Of a DNA stretch of 64,000 nucleotides, positions 9,190-18,158 are shown in pieces. Source of the DNA: Shewanella sp. TC10 (GTDB lineage: Bacteria; Pseudomonadota; Gammaproteobacteria; Enterobacterales; Shewanellaceae). The position numbers were made by a program, and so were the translations under genes. The notes under the pieces are model-generated. The model was not told the origin of the DNA. It was given only the letters and a program-made list of their open reading frames with translations, and searched no databases. Where the stretch lies: assembly GCF_009663145.1 (NCBI RefSeq), contig NZ_VKHR01000019.1, positions 1 to 64,000 on the forward strand, given 5' to 3'. Every line of letters begins with the position of its first letter. Within the stretch, counting starts at the first letter, position 1.

Positions 9190-10563
9190 ATGTTTGAGAA
9201 TCTAACCGACAGACTGTCACGAACCCTCAAGAATATTAGTGGTCGTGGTCGCTTAACCGAAGACAACATTAAAGAAACCTTACGTGAAGTGCGCATGGCA
9301 CTACTTGAGGCTGATGTTGCTTTGCCCGTTGTACGCCAATTTGTAAACAGCGTAAAAGAACGTGCAGTCGGTCAAGAAGTCTCTAAAAGTTTAAGTCCAG
9401 GACAAGCATTCATTAAGATTGTCCAAAATGAACTTGAAAAAGCGATGGGCGAAGCTAATGAAGCATTAGATTTAGCGAGCCAACCTCCTGCAGTATTAAT
9501 GATGGCAGGTTTGCAAGGTGCGGGTAAAACCACCAGTGTTGCAAAACTGGCTAAATTTTTACGTGAGCGTGAGAAAAAATCTGTCTTAGTCGTGAGTGCC
9601 GATGTTTATCGTCCTGCTGCGATTAAGCAATTGGAAACCTTGGCAGAAGAAGTGGAAGTTGAGTTTTTCCCATCCGATGTTAGCCAAAAGCCAATTGATA
9701 TCGCGACAGCTGCTATTGCACACGCTAAATTAAAATTCATTGATGTTGTTATTGTCGATACTGCAGGTCGCTTGCATGTTGATGAAGCCATGATGGATGA
9801 GATTAAAGATCTTCATGCGGCAGTTACGCCTGTTGAAACTTTATTTGTTGTTGATGCTATGACAGGTCAAGATGCAGCAAATACAGCAAAATCATTTAAC
9901 GAAGCTTTACCTTTAACTGGTGTGATTTTAACTAAGGTTGACGGTGATGCGCGTGGTGGTGCTGCGTTATCAATACGCAACATCACAGGCAAACCAATTA
10001 AGTTCTTAGGTGTTGGTGAAAAAACCGACGCACTAGAACCTTTCCACCCTGAACGTATCGCTTCACGTATTCTTGGTATGGGTGACGTATTGTCACTGAT
10101 TGAAGAAGTAGAACGTGGTGTTGATAAAGATAAAGCCATGAAGCTTGCTTCAAAGGTGAAGTCTGGTGGTGGATTTGATCTTGAAGATTTTCGTGAACAA
10201 CTGCAGCAAATGAAAAACATGGGCGGCATGATGGGCATGATTGAAAAGTTACCTGGTGTAGGCCAGCTTCCGCCAGAGGCCTTAGCTCAAGTTCAAGATG
10301 GCAAGATGACCAATCAAATGGAAGCTATCATCAACTCAATGACGCCTGGCGAACGCCAACGTCCTGACATTATTAAAGGGTCGCGTAAGCGTCGTATTGC
10401 ATTAGGTTCAGGTACACAAATTCAAGACGTTAACCGTTTATTGAAACAGTTTACCCAAATGCAAAAAATGATGAAAAAAATGTCAGGTAAAGGTGGCATG
10501 AAGAAAATGATGCGTAGCATGGGCGGAATGATGCCGCCTGGAATGAAATTTCCAGGGCGTTAA
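9190..10563 (+). CDS. ffh: Signal recognition particle protein Ffh
   Basis: SRP54-family GTPase (457 aa) that binds 4.5S RNA and signal sequences and delivers ribosomes to FtsY at the membrane. The N domain spans about 1-90. The G domain (about 95-295) has the P-loop GLQGAGKTTS, DTAGRLHVDE and TKVDGDARGG. The methionine-rich M domain (about 300-457) includes MKNMGGMMGMIEKLPG, the GSRKRRIALGSG RNA-binding segment and a Met/Gly/Lys-rich tail. A TATAAT box at 9144-9149 lies about 40 bp before the ATG. The gene faces away from ypjD, the usual arrangement. Confidence 0.97.
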   Translation: MFENLTDRLSRTLKNISGRGRLTEDNIKETLREVRMALLEADVALPVVRQFVNSVKERAVGQEVSKSLSPGQAFIKIVQNELEKAMGEANEALDLASQPPAVLMMAGLQGAGKTTSVAKLAKFLREREKKSVLVVSADVYRPAAIKQLETLAEEVEVEFFPSDVSQKPIDIATAAIAHAKLKFIDVVIVDTAGRLHVDEAMMDEIKDLHAAVTPVETLFVVDAMTGQDAANTAKSFNEALPLTGVILTKVDGDARGGAALSIRNITGKPIKFLGVGEKTDALEPFHPERIASRILGMGDVLSLIEEVERGVDKDKAMKLASKVKSGGGFDLEDFREQLQQMKNMGGMMGMIEKLPGVGQLPPEALAQVQDGKMTNQMEAIINSMTPGERQRPDIIKGSRKRRIALGSGTQIQDVNRLLKQFTQMQKMMKKMSGKGGMKKMMRSMGGMMPPGMKFPGR

Positions 10564-10663
10564 TACGCTTTAAAACTTCAAAAAATTTATCAACTTCAGT
10601 CCGTAAGACTGATTCTTAACTATGTGACCATAAACCCTTTGGTTTTTAAAACAACGGATTTGG

Positions 10664-10747
10664 TTGCAATAGTTGAAAAATCAGGTAAAATCTTGCGGCT
10701 TTCTCTGGGGCCCTTCGCGAACACGGAGTCCCAGTTTTTATTTTTGC
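10664..10747 (+). promoter_or_regulatory. rpsP operon promoter and terminator-like leader hairpin
   Basis: TTGCAA (10664-10669), a 16-bp spacer and TAAAAT (10686-10691) form a plausible sigma-70 promoter with +1 near 10698. Immediately downstream, a stem beginning CTGGGGC (from 10705) pairs with GTCCCAG (to 10734). It is followed by TTTTTATTTTT, so the leader of the rpsP-rimM-trmD-rplS operon contains a terminator-shaped structure 45 bp before rpsP. This could attenuate ribosomal-protein synthesis. No antiterminator could be assigned with confidence. Confidence 0.5.
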
Positions 10748-10778
10748 TTACTAGCAAATCATTAGAGGAATAAAACGC

Positions 10779-11030
10779 ATGGTTACCATTCGTTTAGCTC
10801 GTGGCGGCGCAAAAAAGCGTCCATTTTACAATATCGTTGTTGCTGATAGCCGCAATGCTCGTGACGGTCGTTTCATCGAACGTGTTGGTTTTTTCAATCC
10901 TTTAGCTAAAGGCCAAGAAGAAACTCTACGTTTAGATCTTGATCGTGTTGATCACTGGGTTGGTACTGGTGCAGCAACTTCAGAACGCGTAGCGAAATTG
11001 ATCAAAGACGCTCGTAAAGCTGTTGCTTAA
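10779..11030 (+). CDS. rpsP: 30S ribosomal protein S16
   Basis: Small-subunit protein bS16 (83 aa, full length). It begins [25 protein letters not shown], with [14 protein letters not shown] characteristic of the family. An AGAGGAA ribosome binding site precedes the ATG. First gene of the conserved rpsP-rimM-trmD-rplS operon, 21 bp before rimM. Confidence 0.98.
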   Translation: MVTIRLARGGAKKRPFYNIVVADSRNARDGRFIERVGFFNPLAKGQEETLRLDLDRVDHWVGTGAATSERVAKLIKDARKAVA

Positions 11031-11050
11031 TAGCGTTAAGGTATAAATAG

Positions 11051-11581
11051 ATGAGTAGTAACCAACAACCAATCGTACTAGGCAAAATTGGCTCTAGTCA
11101 TGGTATTAAAGGTTGGATGAAAATCACTTCTTATACCGATTCTGTTGAAGGTATTTTTGATTATTCTCCTTGGTTCATTAAAGAACAGGGTGAATGGCGT
11201 GAAGTAAAAGTCACTCAGTGGCGTTTTCAAGGTAAAGCACTTGTTGCTTGTCTTGAAGGTGTAGATACACGAGAGGATGCGCAACAACTTACAAATTGTG
11301 AGATTGCCATTCAGGCTGACCAAATTAAAGACTTGTCAGAAGATGAATTCTACTGGCGAGACTTGATTGGTTGTACTGTGACCAATACTAAAGGCTATAA
11401 CATGGGTGAAGTTGAACAGATCGTGGAAACAGGATCTAATGACGTACTTCTTGTTAAAGCTAACGTAAAAGATGCATTCGGCAAAGCGGAACGTATGATC
11501 CCCTTTGTCCCTGAGCAGTTCGTCCTTGAGGTGAACGTGCAAAGTAAACAGATATTAGTGGATTGGGATCCAGACTTTTAA
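11051..11581 (+). CDS. rimM: Ribosome maturation factor RimM
   Basis: Assembly factor (176 aa) that binds S19 in the 30S head. The N-terminal RimM barrel begins [19 protein letters not shown]. The C-terminal PRC-barrel contains [25 protein letters not shown] and [11 protein letters not shown]. It lies between rpsP (20 bp upstream) and trmD (15 bp downstream) in the standard operon. Confidence 0.97.
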   Translation: MSSNQQPIVLGKIGSSHGIKGWMKITSYTDSVEGIFDYSPWFIKEQGEWREVKVTQWRFQGKALVACLEGVDTREDAQQLTNCEIAIQADQIKDLSEDEFYWRDLIGCTVTNTKGYNMGEVEQIVETGSNDVLLVKANVKDAFGKAERMIPFVPEQFVLEVNVQSKQILVDWDPDF

Positions 11582-11596
11582 GTCGAGGTACAACAT

Positions 11597-12343
11597 ATGT
11601 GGTTAGGGGTTGTAACCCTGTTTCCTGAGATGTTTCGTGCTGTTACAGACTTTGGAGTGACGGGTCGAGCCGTTAAAAACGGCCTGTTAGAGTTGCAAAC
11701 GTGGAATCCTCGAGATTTCACACATGATCGACATAATACTGTTGATGACCGTCCTTACGGTGGTGGTCCAGGAATGTTGATGATGGTGCAACCGTTACGC
11801 GATGCTATTCATGCAGCGAAAGCTGCGGCAGGTGACGGTGCGAAAGTGATTTATTTATCACCTCAAGGACGCAAGCTGGATCAGCAAGGCGTTAGTGAGT
11901 TAAGTAAATCATCTAGTTTGGTATTGGTATGTGGTCGATACGAAGGTGTTGACGAACGTATTATCCAATCTGAAGTCGATGAAGAGTGGTCAATTGGTGA
12001 TTATGTGCTTTCGGGCGGAGAACTACCAGCGATGACCTTAATCGATTCAGTTGCAAGACTAGTACCTGGTGTATTAGGAAAGCAAGCGTCAGCAGAGCAA
12101 GACTCTTTCTCTGATGGCTTATTGGATTGCCCACACTATACTCGCCCTGAAAACTTAGATGGTGTCGGTGTACCAGCAGTGTTACTAAGCGGTGACCACG
12201 AAAAAATTAGACTCTGGCGGTTGCAACAAAGTCTTGGTAGGACTTTTTTGAGACGACCAGAATTATTTGAAAATCTAGCTCTGACTGGCGAACAAAAGAC
12301 TCTTTTAGCAGAGTTTGTTAAAAATATGGACAAGCCTGTTTAG
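11597..12343 (+). CDS. trmD: tRNA (guanine-37-N1)-methyltransferase
   Basis: SPOUT-class enzyme (248 aa) that methylates G37 next to the anticodon using S-adenosylmethionine, protecting the reading frame. The trefoil-knot cofactor site is visible as [24 protein letters not shown] and [15 protein letters not shown]. The N-terminus begins [12 protein letters not shown] and [20 protein letters not shown] is conserved. It is the third gene of the rpsP operon and is followed by rplS after 34 bp. Confidence 0.98.
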   Translation: MWLGVVTLFPEMFRAVTDFGVTGRAVKNGLLELQTWNPRDFTHDRHNTVDDRPYGGGPGMLMMVQPLRDAIHAAKAAAGDGAKVIYLSPQGRKLDQQGVSELSKSSSLVLVCGRYEGVDERIIQSEVDEEWSIGDYVLSGGELPAMTLIDSVARLVPGVLGKQASAEQDSFSDGLLDCPHYTRPENLDGVGVPAVLLSGDHEKIRLWRLQQSLGRTFLRRPELFENLALTGEQKTLLAEFVKNMDKPV

Positions 12344-12377
12344 TCGAAGCTCAGTTAATCCTAGAACGGAGTAAGTT

Positions 12378-12731
12378 ATGAACAATATCATTAAAATGCT
12401 CAACGATGAGCAAATGAAAACTGACGTACCTGAATTTGGTGCTGGTGATACAGTAGTAGTTCAAGTACGTGTTAAAGAAGGTGAAAAAGAGCGTCTACAG
12501 GCGTTTGAAGGTGTGGTAATCGCTAAGCGTAACCGTGGTCTTCACTCTGCATTCACTGTACGTAAAATCTCTAATGGCGAAGGTGTTGAGCGTGGTTTCC
12601 AAACTCACAGTCCACTAGTAGCTAGCATCGAAGTTAAGCGTCGCGGTCGTGTTCGTCGTGCTAAGCTTTACTACCTACGTGAGCGTTCAGGTAAATCTGC
12701 ACGTATCCGTGAGAAGTTGGCAACTAAGTAA
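12378..12731 (+). CDS. rplS: 50S ribosomal protein L19
   Basis: Large-subunit protein bL19 at the 30S-50S interface (117 aa). [42 protein letters not shown] and [19 protein letters not shown] are diagnostic. Last gene of the rpsP-rimM-trmD-rplS operon, preceded by CGGAGTAAGTT. Confidence 0.98.
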   Translation: MNNIIKMLNDEQMKTDVPEFGAGDTVVVQVRVKEGEKERLQAFEGVVIAKRNRGLHSAFTVRKISNGEGVERGFQTHSPLVASIEVKRRGRVRRAKLYYLRERSGKSARIREKLATK

Positions 12732-12772
12732 TAGTTACCCGCTTGAAAAATTAGATGCAGTGTTCGCACAAC

Positions 12773-12800
12773 AACCCGCCTATATGGCGGGTTTTTGTTT
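12773..12800 (+). terminator. Terminator of the rpsP operon
   Basis: AACCCGCC and GGCGGGTT arms with a five-base loop, followed by TTTTGTTT, 42 bp after rplS. Confidence 0.85.
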
Positions 12801-12947
12801 ATTTGAAGAAAATAAAATTTATTGGTTGCTAACACTGATTGAAAAAGGCATAGTTAGCTCAAGTTTGTAATGGTGTAGCGTTACGCTAGTATTTGAGCGT
12901 AATGTTTTAAAAGTGATTATTAGCGGTAAACCGATAAGAAGTGAGTA

Positions 12948-14027
12948 ATGAGCATGCAGCAAGATACGATTAATAACGTCCATATTAGTTCTGAAAAAGT
13001 GTTGGTGACCCCAGCTGAGTTAAAAAAAGAGTTACCGTTATCTGATCATGCTTATCAGTATATTTTAGATGCACGCCAAACCGTGGCTGACATTGTTCAC
13101 AAGCGAGATAACCGCGTATTAATCGTAACGGGTCCTTGCTCTATTCATGATATTGATGCAGCTAAAGAATATGCGTTGAAACTTAAGAAACTTCATGATG
13201 AATTAAGTGACGAGTTTTACATTTTAATGCGAGTTTACTTCGAAAAGCCACGCACCACGGTAGGTTGGAAAGGACTTATTAATGATCCTGATATGAATGA
13301 GTCTTTTGATGTTGAAAAAGGCTTGAGAATGGCGCGTGAGTTAATGATTTGGCTAGCAGAGCTTGAGTTACCTGTGGCAACAGAAGCACTTGATCCTATC
13401 AGTCCACAATACATGTCAGAACTAGTGACTTGGTCAGCTATTGGTGCACGTACAACAGAATCACAAACTCACCGTGAAATGGCATCGGGTTTATCAATGC
13501 CGGTGGGATTCAAAAATGGTACTGATGGCAAACTAGATGTAGCAATTAACGCATTAAAGTCAGCTGCCAGCAGTCATCGCTTTATGGGGATTAACCAACA
13601 AGGGCAAGTATCATTATTGCAAACTGCAGGTAACCCAGACGGTCACGTGATTTTACGTGGTGGTAAAACGCCAAACTATGACGCAGAAAGTGTCGCAACT
13701 TGTGAAGAACAATTACACAATGCCAAGTTGAATGCTCGATTAATCATTGATTGTAGTCATGGTAATTCATCGAAAGACTATACAAGACAGACCATAGTTT
13801 GCGAGGATGTATTCCAGCAAATTAAAAATGGCAATCGTTCAGTGATCGGTGTCATGCTGGAAAGTCATTTAAATGAAGGTAATCAATCTTCTGATAAGCC
13901 TTTACCTGAACTTGCTTACGGTGTTTCTGTTACCGACTCATGTATCAATTGGGCAACAACAGAGTCACTACTGCGTCGTAATGCAGATTTATTAAAAACA
14001 GTATTACCGAATCGCTTTGCTGATTAA
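12948..14027 (+). CDS. aroF: DAHP synthase (type I-alpha, AroF/AroG family)
   Basis: 3-deoxy-D-arabino-heptulosonate 7-phosphate synthase (359 aa), the first step of the shikimate pathway, joining phosphoenolpyruvate and erythrose 4-phosphate. Metal and substrate motifs are intact: TGPCSIHD (metal Cys), KPRTTVGWKGL, GFKNGTDG, DCSHGNS (metal His) and GVMLESHLNEGNQ. It lies 32 bp before tyrA, so it is probably the AroF isozyme of an aroF-tyrA operon. Tyrosine control is inferred from this context only; I saw no convincing TyrR box upstream. An ATG six bases downstream is an alternative start. Confidence 0.92.
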   Translation: MSMQQDTINNVHISSEKVLVTPAELKKELPLSDHAYQYILDARQTVADIVHKRDNRVLIVTGPCSIHDIDAAKEYALKLKKLHDELSDEFYILMRVYFEKPRTTVGWKGLINDPDMNESFDVEKGLRMARELMIWLAELELPVATEALDPISPQYMSELVTWSAIGARTTESQTHREMASGLSMPVGFKNGTDGKLDVAINALKSAASSHRFMGINQQGQVSLLQTAGNPDGHVILRGGKTPNYDAESVATCEEQLHNAKLNARLIIDCSHGNSSKDYTRQTIVCEDVFQQIKNGNRSVIGVMLESHLNEGNQSSDKPLPELAYGVSVTDSCINWATTESLLRRNADLLKTVLPNRFAD

Positions 14028-14059
14028 AAAGTAAGACGTGCGATAGATGGATATAAGCT

Positions 14060-15199
14060 ATGAATGAAAAAACCACATTAGATTTAGAAAACTTACGAGA
14101 CCTCATTGATGGCGTTGACCAACAATTATTAAATTTACTCCGTAAGCGTCTCGATCTTGTTGCGCAAGTCGGTACGGTCAAGCATGCTGCAGGAGTACCT
14201 ATTTATGCTCCTCAGCGTGAAGCTTCAATGTTGGCAAAGCGTCGCAAAGAAGCCAGCGAAATGGATATTTCACCTCAGTTAATCGAAGATATTTTAAGAC
14301 GCTTGATGCGTGAATCCTACTTGAATGAAAAGGATGTAGGCTTTAAACAAGTTAAAACTGACCTTGGCCATATTGTTATTGTGGGTGGAGAAGGGCAATT
14401 AGGTGGTTTATTCAGCCAAATGCTGACGCTTTCAGGTTATCAAGTAAAAAGCTTAGATAAAGACGATTGGCACAGAGCTGATGAACTATTTGATGGTGCT
14501 GGAATGGTGATTGTTACCGTGCCTATCAATGTGACTTGCGAACTCATTCGGAGCAAGTTAAACAATTTACCTGAGCATTGCATTTTAGCGGACTTAACTT
14601 CTATTAAGTCAGAACCTCTTAATGCAATGCTAGAAGCGCACAGTGGCCCTGTTGTGGGATTACATCCTATGTTCGGTCCTGACGTTGGTAGCTTGGCAAA
14701 ACAGGTGGTAGTGGTGTGTGACGGCCGTGATACTGAAAAATACCAATGGTTCTTAGAGCAAATTACCATTTGGGGCGCTCGTATCGTTAATGAAGATGCA
14801 GAACGTCACGATAAAGCGATGCAGTTAGTGCAAGCTATGCGACATTTTTCAAGCTTTGTTTATGGTGTGAACCTATGTAAAGAAGAAGCGGATATTGAAA
14901 GCTTATTACAATTCAGTTCACCAATTTACCGCCTTGAGTTAGCCATGGTAGGGCGTTTGTTTGCTCAAGATCCTGAGCTTTATGCCGATATCATATTTGC
15001 ACAAGAAGGCAGCCAAGTCGCTATTAGTGACTACCTTGATAATTACCGTGATGCATTGGACTTATTAAAAACCGGTAATCGTGATGCGTTTGTAGCGCAA
15101 TTTAGAGATGTTGCTAAATGGTTCGGTGATTTTGCGCCGCAATTTCAACACGAAAGTAGAGCAATGCTGCAGTCTGTCAATGATATGAAAACCAATTAA
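14060..15199 (+). CDS. tyrA: Chorismate mutase / prephenate dehydrogenase (T-protein)
   Basis: Bifunctional tyrosine-pathway enzyme (379 aa). The N-terminal AroQ chorismate mutase (about 1-90) begins [30 protein letters not shown]. The NAD+-dependent prephenate dehydrogenase (about 98-370) has a Rossmann start [17 protein letters not shown] and [16 protein letters not shown]. Length matches E. coli TyrA. It is downstream of the DAHP synthase gene, and together they commit carbon to tyrosine. A stem with U-rich tail about 60 bp after the stop may terminate the operon. Confidence 0.96.
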   Translation: MNEKTTLDLENLRDLIDGVDQQLLNLLRKRLDLVAQVGTVKHAAGVPIYAPQREASMLAKRRKEASEMDISPQLIEDILRRLMRESYLNEKDVGFKQVKTDLGHIVIVGGEGQLGGLFSQMLTLSGYQVKSLDKDDWHRADELFDGAGMVIVTVPINVTCELIRSKLNNLPEHCILADLTSIKSEPLNAMLEAHSGPVVGLHPMFGPDVGSLAKQVVVVCDGRDTEKYQWFLEQITIWGARIVNEDAERHDKAMQLVQAMRHFSSFVYGVNLCKEEADIESLLQFSSPIYRLELAMVGRLFAQDPELYADIIFAQEGSQVAISDYLDNYRDALDLLKTGNRDAFVAQFRDVAKWFGDFAPQFQHESRAMLQSVNDMKTN

Positions 15200-15260
15200 A
15201 TAATTTTTCATGATAAACGGGCAAAAGATTGCGTAATGGCAAATCTAGGATTATTGTTAT

Positions 15261-15294
15261 AAGGGGGTTGCGAATAGTAACTCCCTTAATTTTA
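15261..15294 (+). terminator. Possible terminator after tyrA
   Basis: AAGGGGGTT and AACTCCCTT form a 9-bp stem with one G-U pair, followed by AATTTTAA. The U tract is interrupted, so this is weaker than neighbouring terminators. It sits just before the next start codon. Confidence 0.45.
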
Positions 15295-15315
15295 ACGTAA
15301 TAGGAGTGAAATCTG

Positions 15316-15648
15316 ATGACAGAAACTGAGGTTTATACCGCAGAAGATTTATCACTCGGGCATTTTTTATATGCGTTAATGAGTGCATTTCCTTTATTTT
15401 TTTTACCTGTATTTTTTAGCTTGATCATTAATATCTCACAAACCAACATTGCTTCGCGTTCTTTATTGTCTTCGCATTTACGTTGGCAACGGAACAGTAT
15501 TACTGGGTTAATCCCTTTACTGATTATTGGCTATTTTATTCCTCAGCTTTGGTTAAGCGTACCAGTATTCATGTTTGCATTACTCTGGTTCAGCTACCGC
15601 ATTTTTAAAGGTTGGCTAGGTTTAAATGACAGTGTCAGTATGTATTGA
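15316..15648 (+). CDS. Small membrane protein, DUF4870-like
   Basis: A 110-residue protein with three hydrophobic stretches (about 17-38, 55-78, 78-95) and a short acidic N-terminus. The central SSHLRWQRNSITGLIPLLIIGYF resembles small DUF4870-like membrane proteins with a conserved HxRWQ motif. The ATG has TAGGAGTG upstream, which supports translation. It stands alone between tyrA and a bidirectional terminator. Function unknown. Confidence 0.65.
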   Translation: MTETEVYTAEDLSLGHFLYALMSAFPLFFLPVFFSLIINISQTNIASRSLLSSHLRWQRNSITGLIPLLIIGYFIPQLWLSVPVFMFALLWFSYRIFKGWLGLNDSVSMY

Positions 15649-15704
15649 TACTAATGAGTGACTTTAGTGGCTTTTAAGTAAATCAAAGCGCTAATTTAAA
15701 TAAC

Positions 15705-15734
15705 AAAAAACCGAACTAATCAGTTCGGTTTTTT
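15705..15734. terminator. Bidirectional terminator
   Basis: AAAAAACCGAACT-aatc-AGTTCGGTTTTTT, symmetrical, between the small membrane protein gene (+) and pheA (-). Confidence 0.85.
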
Positions 15735-15846
15735 ATTTTAAGCTTTTGGATACCACTTTTTAAACATGGCCTTCAAATACGCCTTACTAATGAACCATTA
15801 AAAGGGCTAGTTTAATGAACTAACCCTTACTGAAAGGGCAAGAGTA

Positions 15847-17802
15847 TTACTGATGTAATTGATGCAGTAGTTCGGCTTGAGTGTCATTACAACTCAGCTG
15901 TTTCTCATTAATGATCACACCGCTTGCGCCAAGTTGTTTTATGGCATTGGATTGTTGTTTTATTAATTTATCTTCTACTGCATAGCTAATATTACCTAAG
16001 ACAGGTAAATGACTTTCAGTAACCACTTCAATTAATCCAGCAAGATCAAGTACAAGTTGCTCTGGGCTATTAAAGCTTCTAATCCCGGCTTCAATTAGAA
16101 TCAATTGTTGGTTACCTTGAGATAAGATTTTATTGGCTGCGGCTAGCCAATCGGCAGTACTGGCCATGGTATTTCGCTCTAATAAAACAGGCGTTGTAAC
16201 GGAACCCGCTAAGGTCAGTAACTCATCGTTGTACATCTCTTTACCAGCAAGATAAACCATGTCTGTGACTTTGACTGTTTCATTAAAGTCATTGACTGAA
16301 TCAACCTGCACCGAGCTCGTCAAACCTGCTTGTGCGATTAAATGACAATAATCTTTTAACTCTGCAGCGTTTAAATTAGCTGATGTTGGATTATTCAATA
16401 ACACTGCTTGAAAGCCAGCTTCTTTAATCTGTTTAACTTTGCCTGCAAAAACATCAGCGGCCATTGGTAGTGTTAATTGCTGCATTGCTGCGAAGTCTTC
16501 TCCGCCCACGTTAAATTGATTAACTTCAATTTGAGTGTGTTGCTGACGGTATAGCTTTGAATACTTTGGTGCATCTTCATCTTGTGAAGGAGCTGCTACC
16601 ACTTCTTTTGAGCTAATAGGTTCAATGAGCAGTTGGCTGTTGTTCAGCTGAGTAGGTTTGACCGTTTCACAAGGGTAACAGCCTAATACTTTTATAAAGC
16701 GAGTTAGTCGTTCAAGCTCTTTTAATGCCTGTTGGAGTTCATTTGTAGCCAAATTAGCATCTACGTCTAAATAAAACATCTCTTCCCAAGGTGTGCCAGG
16801 AATAGGACGAGATTCAAGTTTGCTCATATTGATATTATGGGCTTTTAAAACAAGTAATGTTTCTACCAGAGCACCAGGCTTTTGACCTGTCGCCATAATT
16901 AGCGTGGTTTTAGCTGGTAACTGAGAAGGTACTGCTACTGCTTTTCTTGCTACAACAATAAAGCGACTTTGATTAATTTTTTGGTTGGCTAAGCCTGTTT
17001 CTGCAGCATTTAATTGATATAAAGCACCGCCTTCAGCACTGCCGATGGCAGCGACACTGTCATCATCAGCATCAATGACTTTTTGCATGGCTTCTGCACT
17101 GCTTGAACAATACGCGAGCGTCAGGTTAGGGTGCTGTGATAGCCAATGGCTACATTGACTAATAGGTTGTGGATGCGCAAATACTGTTGTTACCTTGTCT
17201 ACACTCGCGCCATTCTTTGTCAGTAAACAATGACCAACTTCAATGGTCGTTTCGCCTACAATTGATAGCGAGGTGTGTTGAAGTACATCGTAAACTTCAT
17301 TGATTGAACCAGAAGATGTATTTTCAATGGGTAAGAATCCGAGATCCGCATGGCCAAGTTCAACTGATTTGATGATTTCATCAAAACTTTGGCAGCCTAA
17401 GTCAACCATTTCAACTTGACGACGTTGGCAGAAACGACTGGCTGCTAAGTATGAATATGAACCACGGGCACCTAAATAGGCTATTGTGGATTGTTGCTGC
17501 TGTATTTCAGGGTTTGCTCTGCCATGTAAATAGGCTTGCTGGTTGAGTACCGAGTCTTCAATAATGCTTTGATACAGTGAAATAACAAAATGTGCATCTA
17601 AACCGTGTTCACGGCCTTGTTCAACCAGTCTTGCTAATAATTCTTTTTCTCTTTGGGTGTCACGTATAGGTCTGACATCGACTTCTTTGCTGCGAGCCAC
17701 ATCTAAACTTAAGTCACGTCGTTTAGATAATAAAGACAGTAGTTCTTTATCTAAGGCGGTGATCTGTTTGCGGGTTTGGTTTAACTCTGGCGCTTTGTTC
17801 AT
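15847..17802 (-). CDS. pheA: Chorismate mutase / prephenate dehydratase with extra degenerate DAHP-synthase-like domain
   Basis: P-protein of phenylalanine synthesis, 651 aa against about 386 in E. coli. Domains: AroQ chorismate mutase (about 5-90), prephenate dehydratase (about 105-285, with IENTSSGSIN and SRF at 279-281 where E. coli has TRF), and the ACT regulatory domain (about 298-385) with GALVETLL and ESRPIPG. A linker (385-425) leads to an additional domain (about 425-651). Segments PVLLERNTMAST, ANKILSQGNQQLILIEAGIRSF and ESHLPVLGNISYA follow the pattern of type I-beta DAHP synthases, but the metal Cys and His positions are Met and Tyr (LPMAAD, NISYA). The extra domain is therefore probably non-catalytic. 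TTGAGGCAAAT precedes the ATG. Expression is expected to be attenuated through the leader immediately upstream. Confidence 0.93.
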   Translation of the reverse strand: MNKAPELNQTRKQITALDKELLSLLSKRRDLSLDVARSKEVDVRPIRDTQREKELLARLVEQGREHGLDAHFVISLYQSIIEDSVLNQQAYLHGRANPEIQQQQSTIAYLGARGSYSYLAASRFCQRRQVEMVDLGCQSFDEIIKSVELGHADLGFLPIENTSSGSINEVYDVLQHTSLSIVGETTIEVGHCLLTKNGASVDKVTTVFAHPQPISQCSHWLSQHPNLTLAYCSSSAEAMQKVIDADDDSVAAIGSAEGGALYQLNAAETGLANQKINQSRFIVVARKAVAVPSQLPAKTTLIMATGQKPGALVETLLVLKAHNINMSKLESRPIPGTPWEEMFYLDVDANLATNELQQALKELERLTRFIKVLGCYPCETVKPTQLNNSQLLIEPISSKEVVAAPSQDEDAPKYSKLYRQQHTQIEVNQFNVGGEDFAAMQQLTLPMAADVFAGKVKQIKEAGFQAVLLNNPTSANLNAAELKDYCHLIAQAGLTSSVQVDSVNDFNETVKVTDMVYLAGKEMYNDELLTLAGSVTTPVLLERNTMASTADWLAAANKILSQGNQQLILIEAGIRSFNSPEQLVLDLAGLIEVVTESHLPVLGNISYAVEDKLIKQQSNAIKQLGASGVIINEKQLSCNDTQAELLHQLHQ

Positions 17803-17865
17803 ATTTGCCTCAATGACGACTACTTAGCTGACATACCTGTTTAACAGATAGGATTTAAAAATTAA

Positions 17866-17893
17866 TAATAAAAAGCCCCCCAAGTGGGAGGCT
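17866..17893 (-). terminator. pheA attenuator terminator
   Basis: On the minus strand, AGCCTCCC pairs with GGGGGGCT around a four-base loop, followed by TTTTTATTATT. It lies between the Phe-rich leader peptide and the pheA start. The GAGGC that overlaps the leader stop codon can pair instead with GCCTC of the first arm, forming an antiterminator. That is the classic ribosome-mediated attenuation layout. Confidence 0.85.
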
Positions 17894-17930
17894 TCATATT
17901 TCATTTTCGTTTTTACACAAAAAATCCGCC

Positions 17931-17987
17931 TCAATATGGGGGCTGCATAAAAAAGAAAATAAAATCGTTATAGGTAAATGTTTTCAT
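17931..17987 (-). CDS. pheL: pheA leader peptide
   Basis: An 18-codon reading frame, MKTFTYNDFIFFFMQPPY, with five Phe codons, three of them consecutive, ends at a TGA 38 bases before the attenuator stem. It lies between raiA and pheA on their strand, the same location as pheL in E. coli, although the peptide sequence differs. Ribosome stalling at the Phe codons under phenylalanine limitation should expose the antiterminator. A TTGACA (18018-18023), 17-bp spacer and TAGTTT would place +1 at or beside the ATG, so either the leader is nearly leaderless or the true promoter lies further upstream. Confidence 0.85.
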   Translation of the reverse strand: MKTFTYNDFIFFFMQPPY

Positions 17988-18110
17988 CACATTAAAACTA
18001 AAGGGCTGAGGGGGATGTGTCAATCGAATTATGCTGAAGATTGCTCATAATCTGTTGTATGGCGTAGGTTGAGAAACTTTTGAAAGCTAAACTGACAAAT
18101 TTGAAGCATT

Positions 18111-18134
18111 AAAAAGCGCACCCGAGGGTGCGCT
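18111..18134 (-). terminator. raiA terminator
   Basis: AGCGCACCC and GGGTGCGCT arms followed by TTTTT on the minus strand, just after raiA. Confidence 0.85.
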
Positions 18135-18158
18135 CTTGGTTAAATATTAAATAAATCG

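Noticed and set aside
12649..12870. 73-codon frame across the end of rplS and its terminator
   Set aside because: It overlaps rplS in another frame and runs through the terminator stem; a shadow frame.
12860..12947. TyrR boxes upstream of aroF
   Set aside because: No TGTAAA-N6-TTTACA-like pair could be aligned; TGTAAT near 12866 lacks a partner at the right distance.
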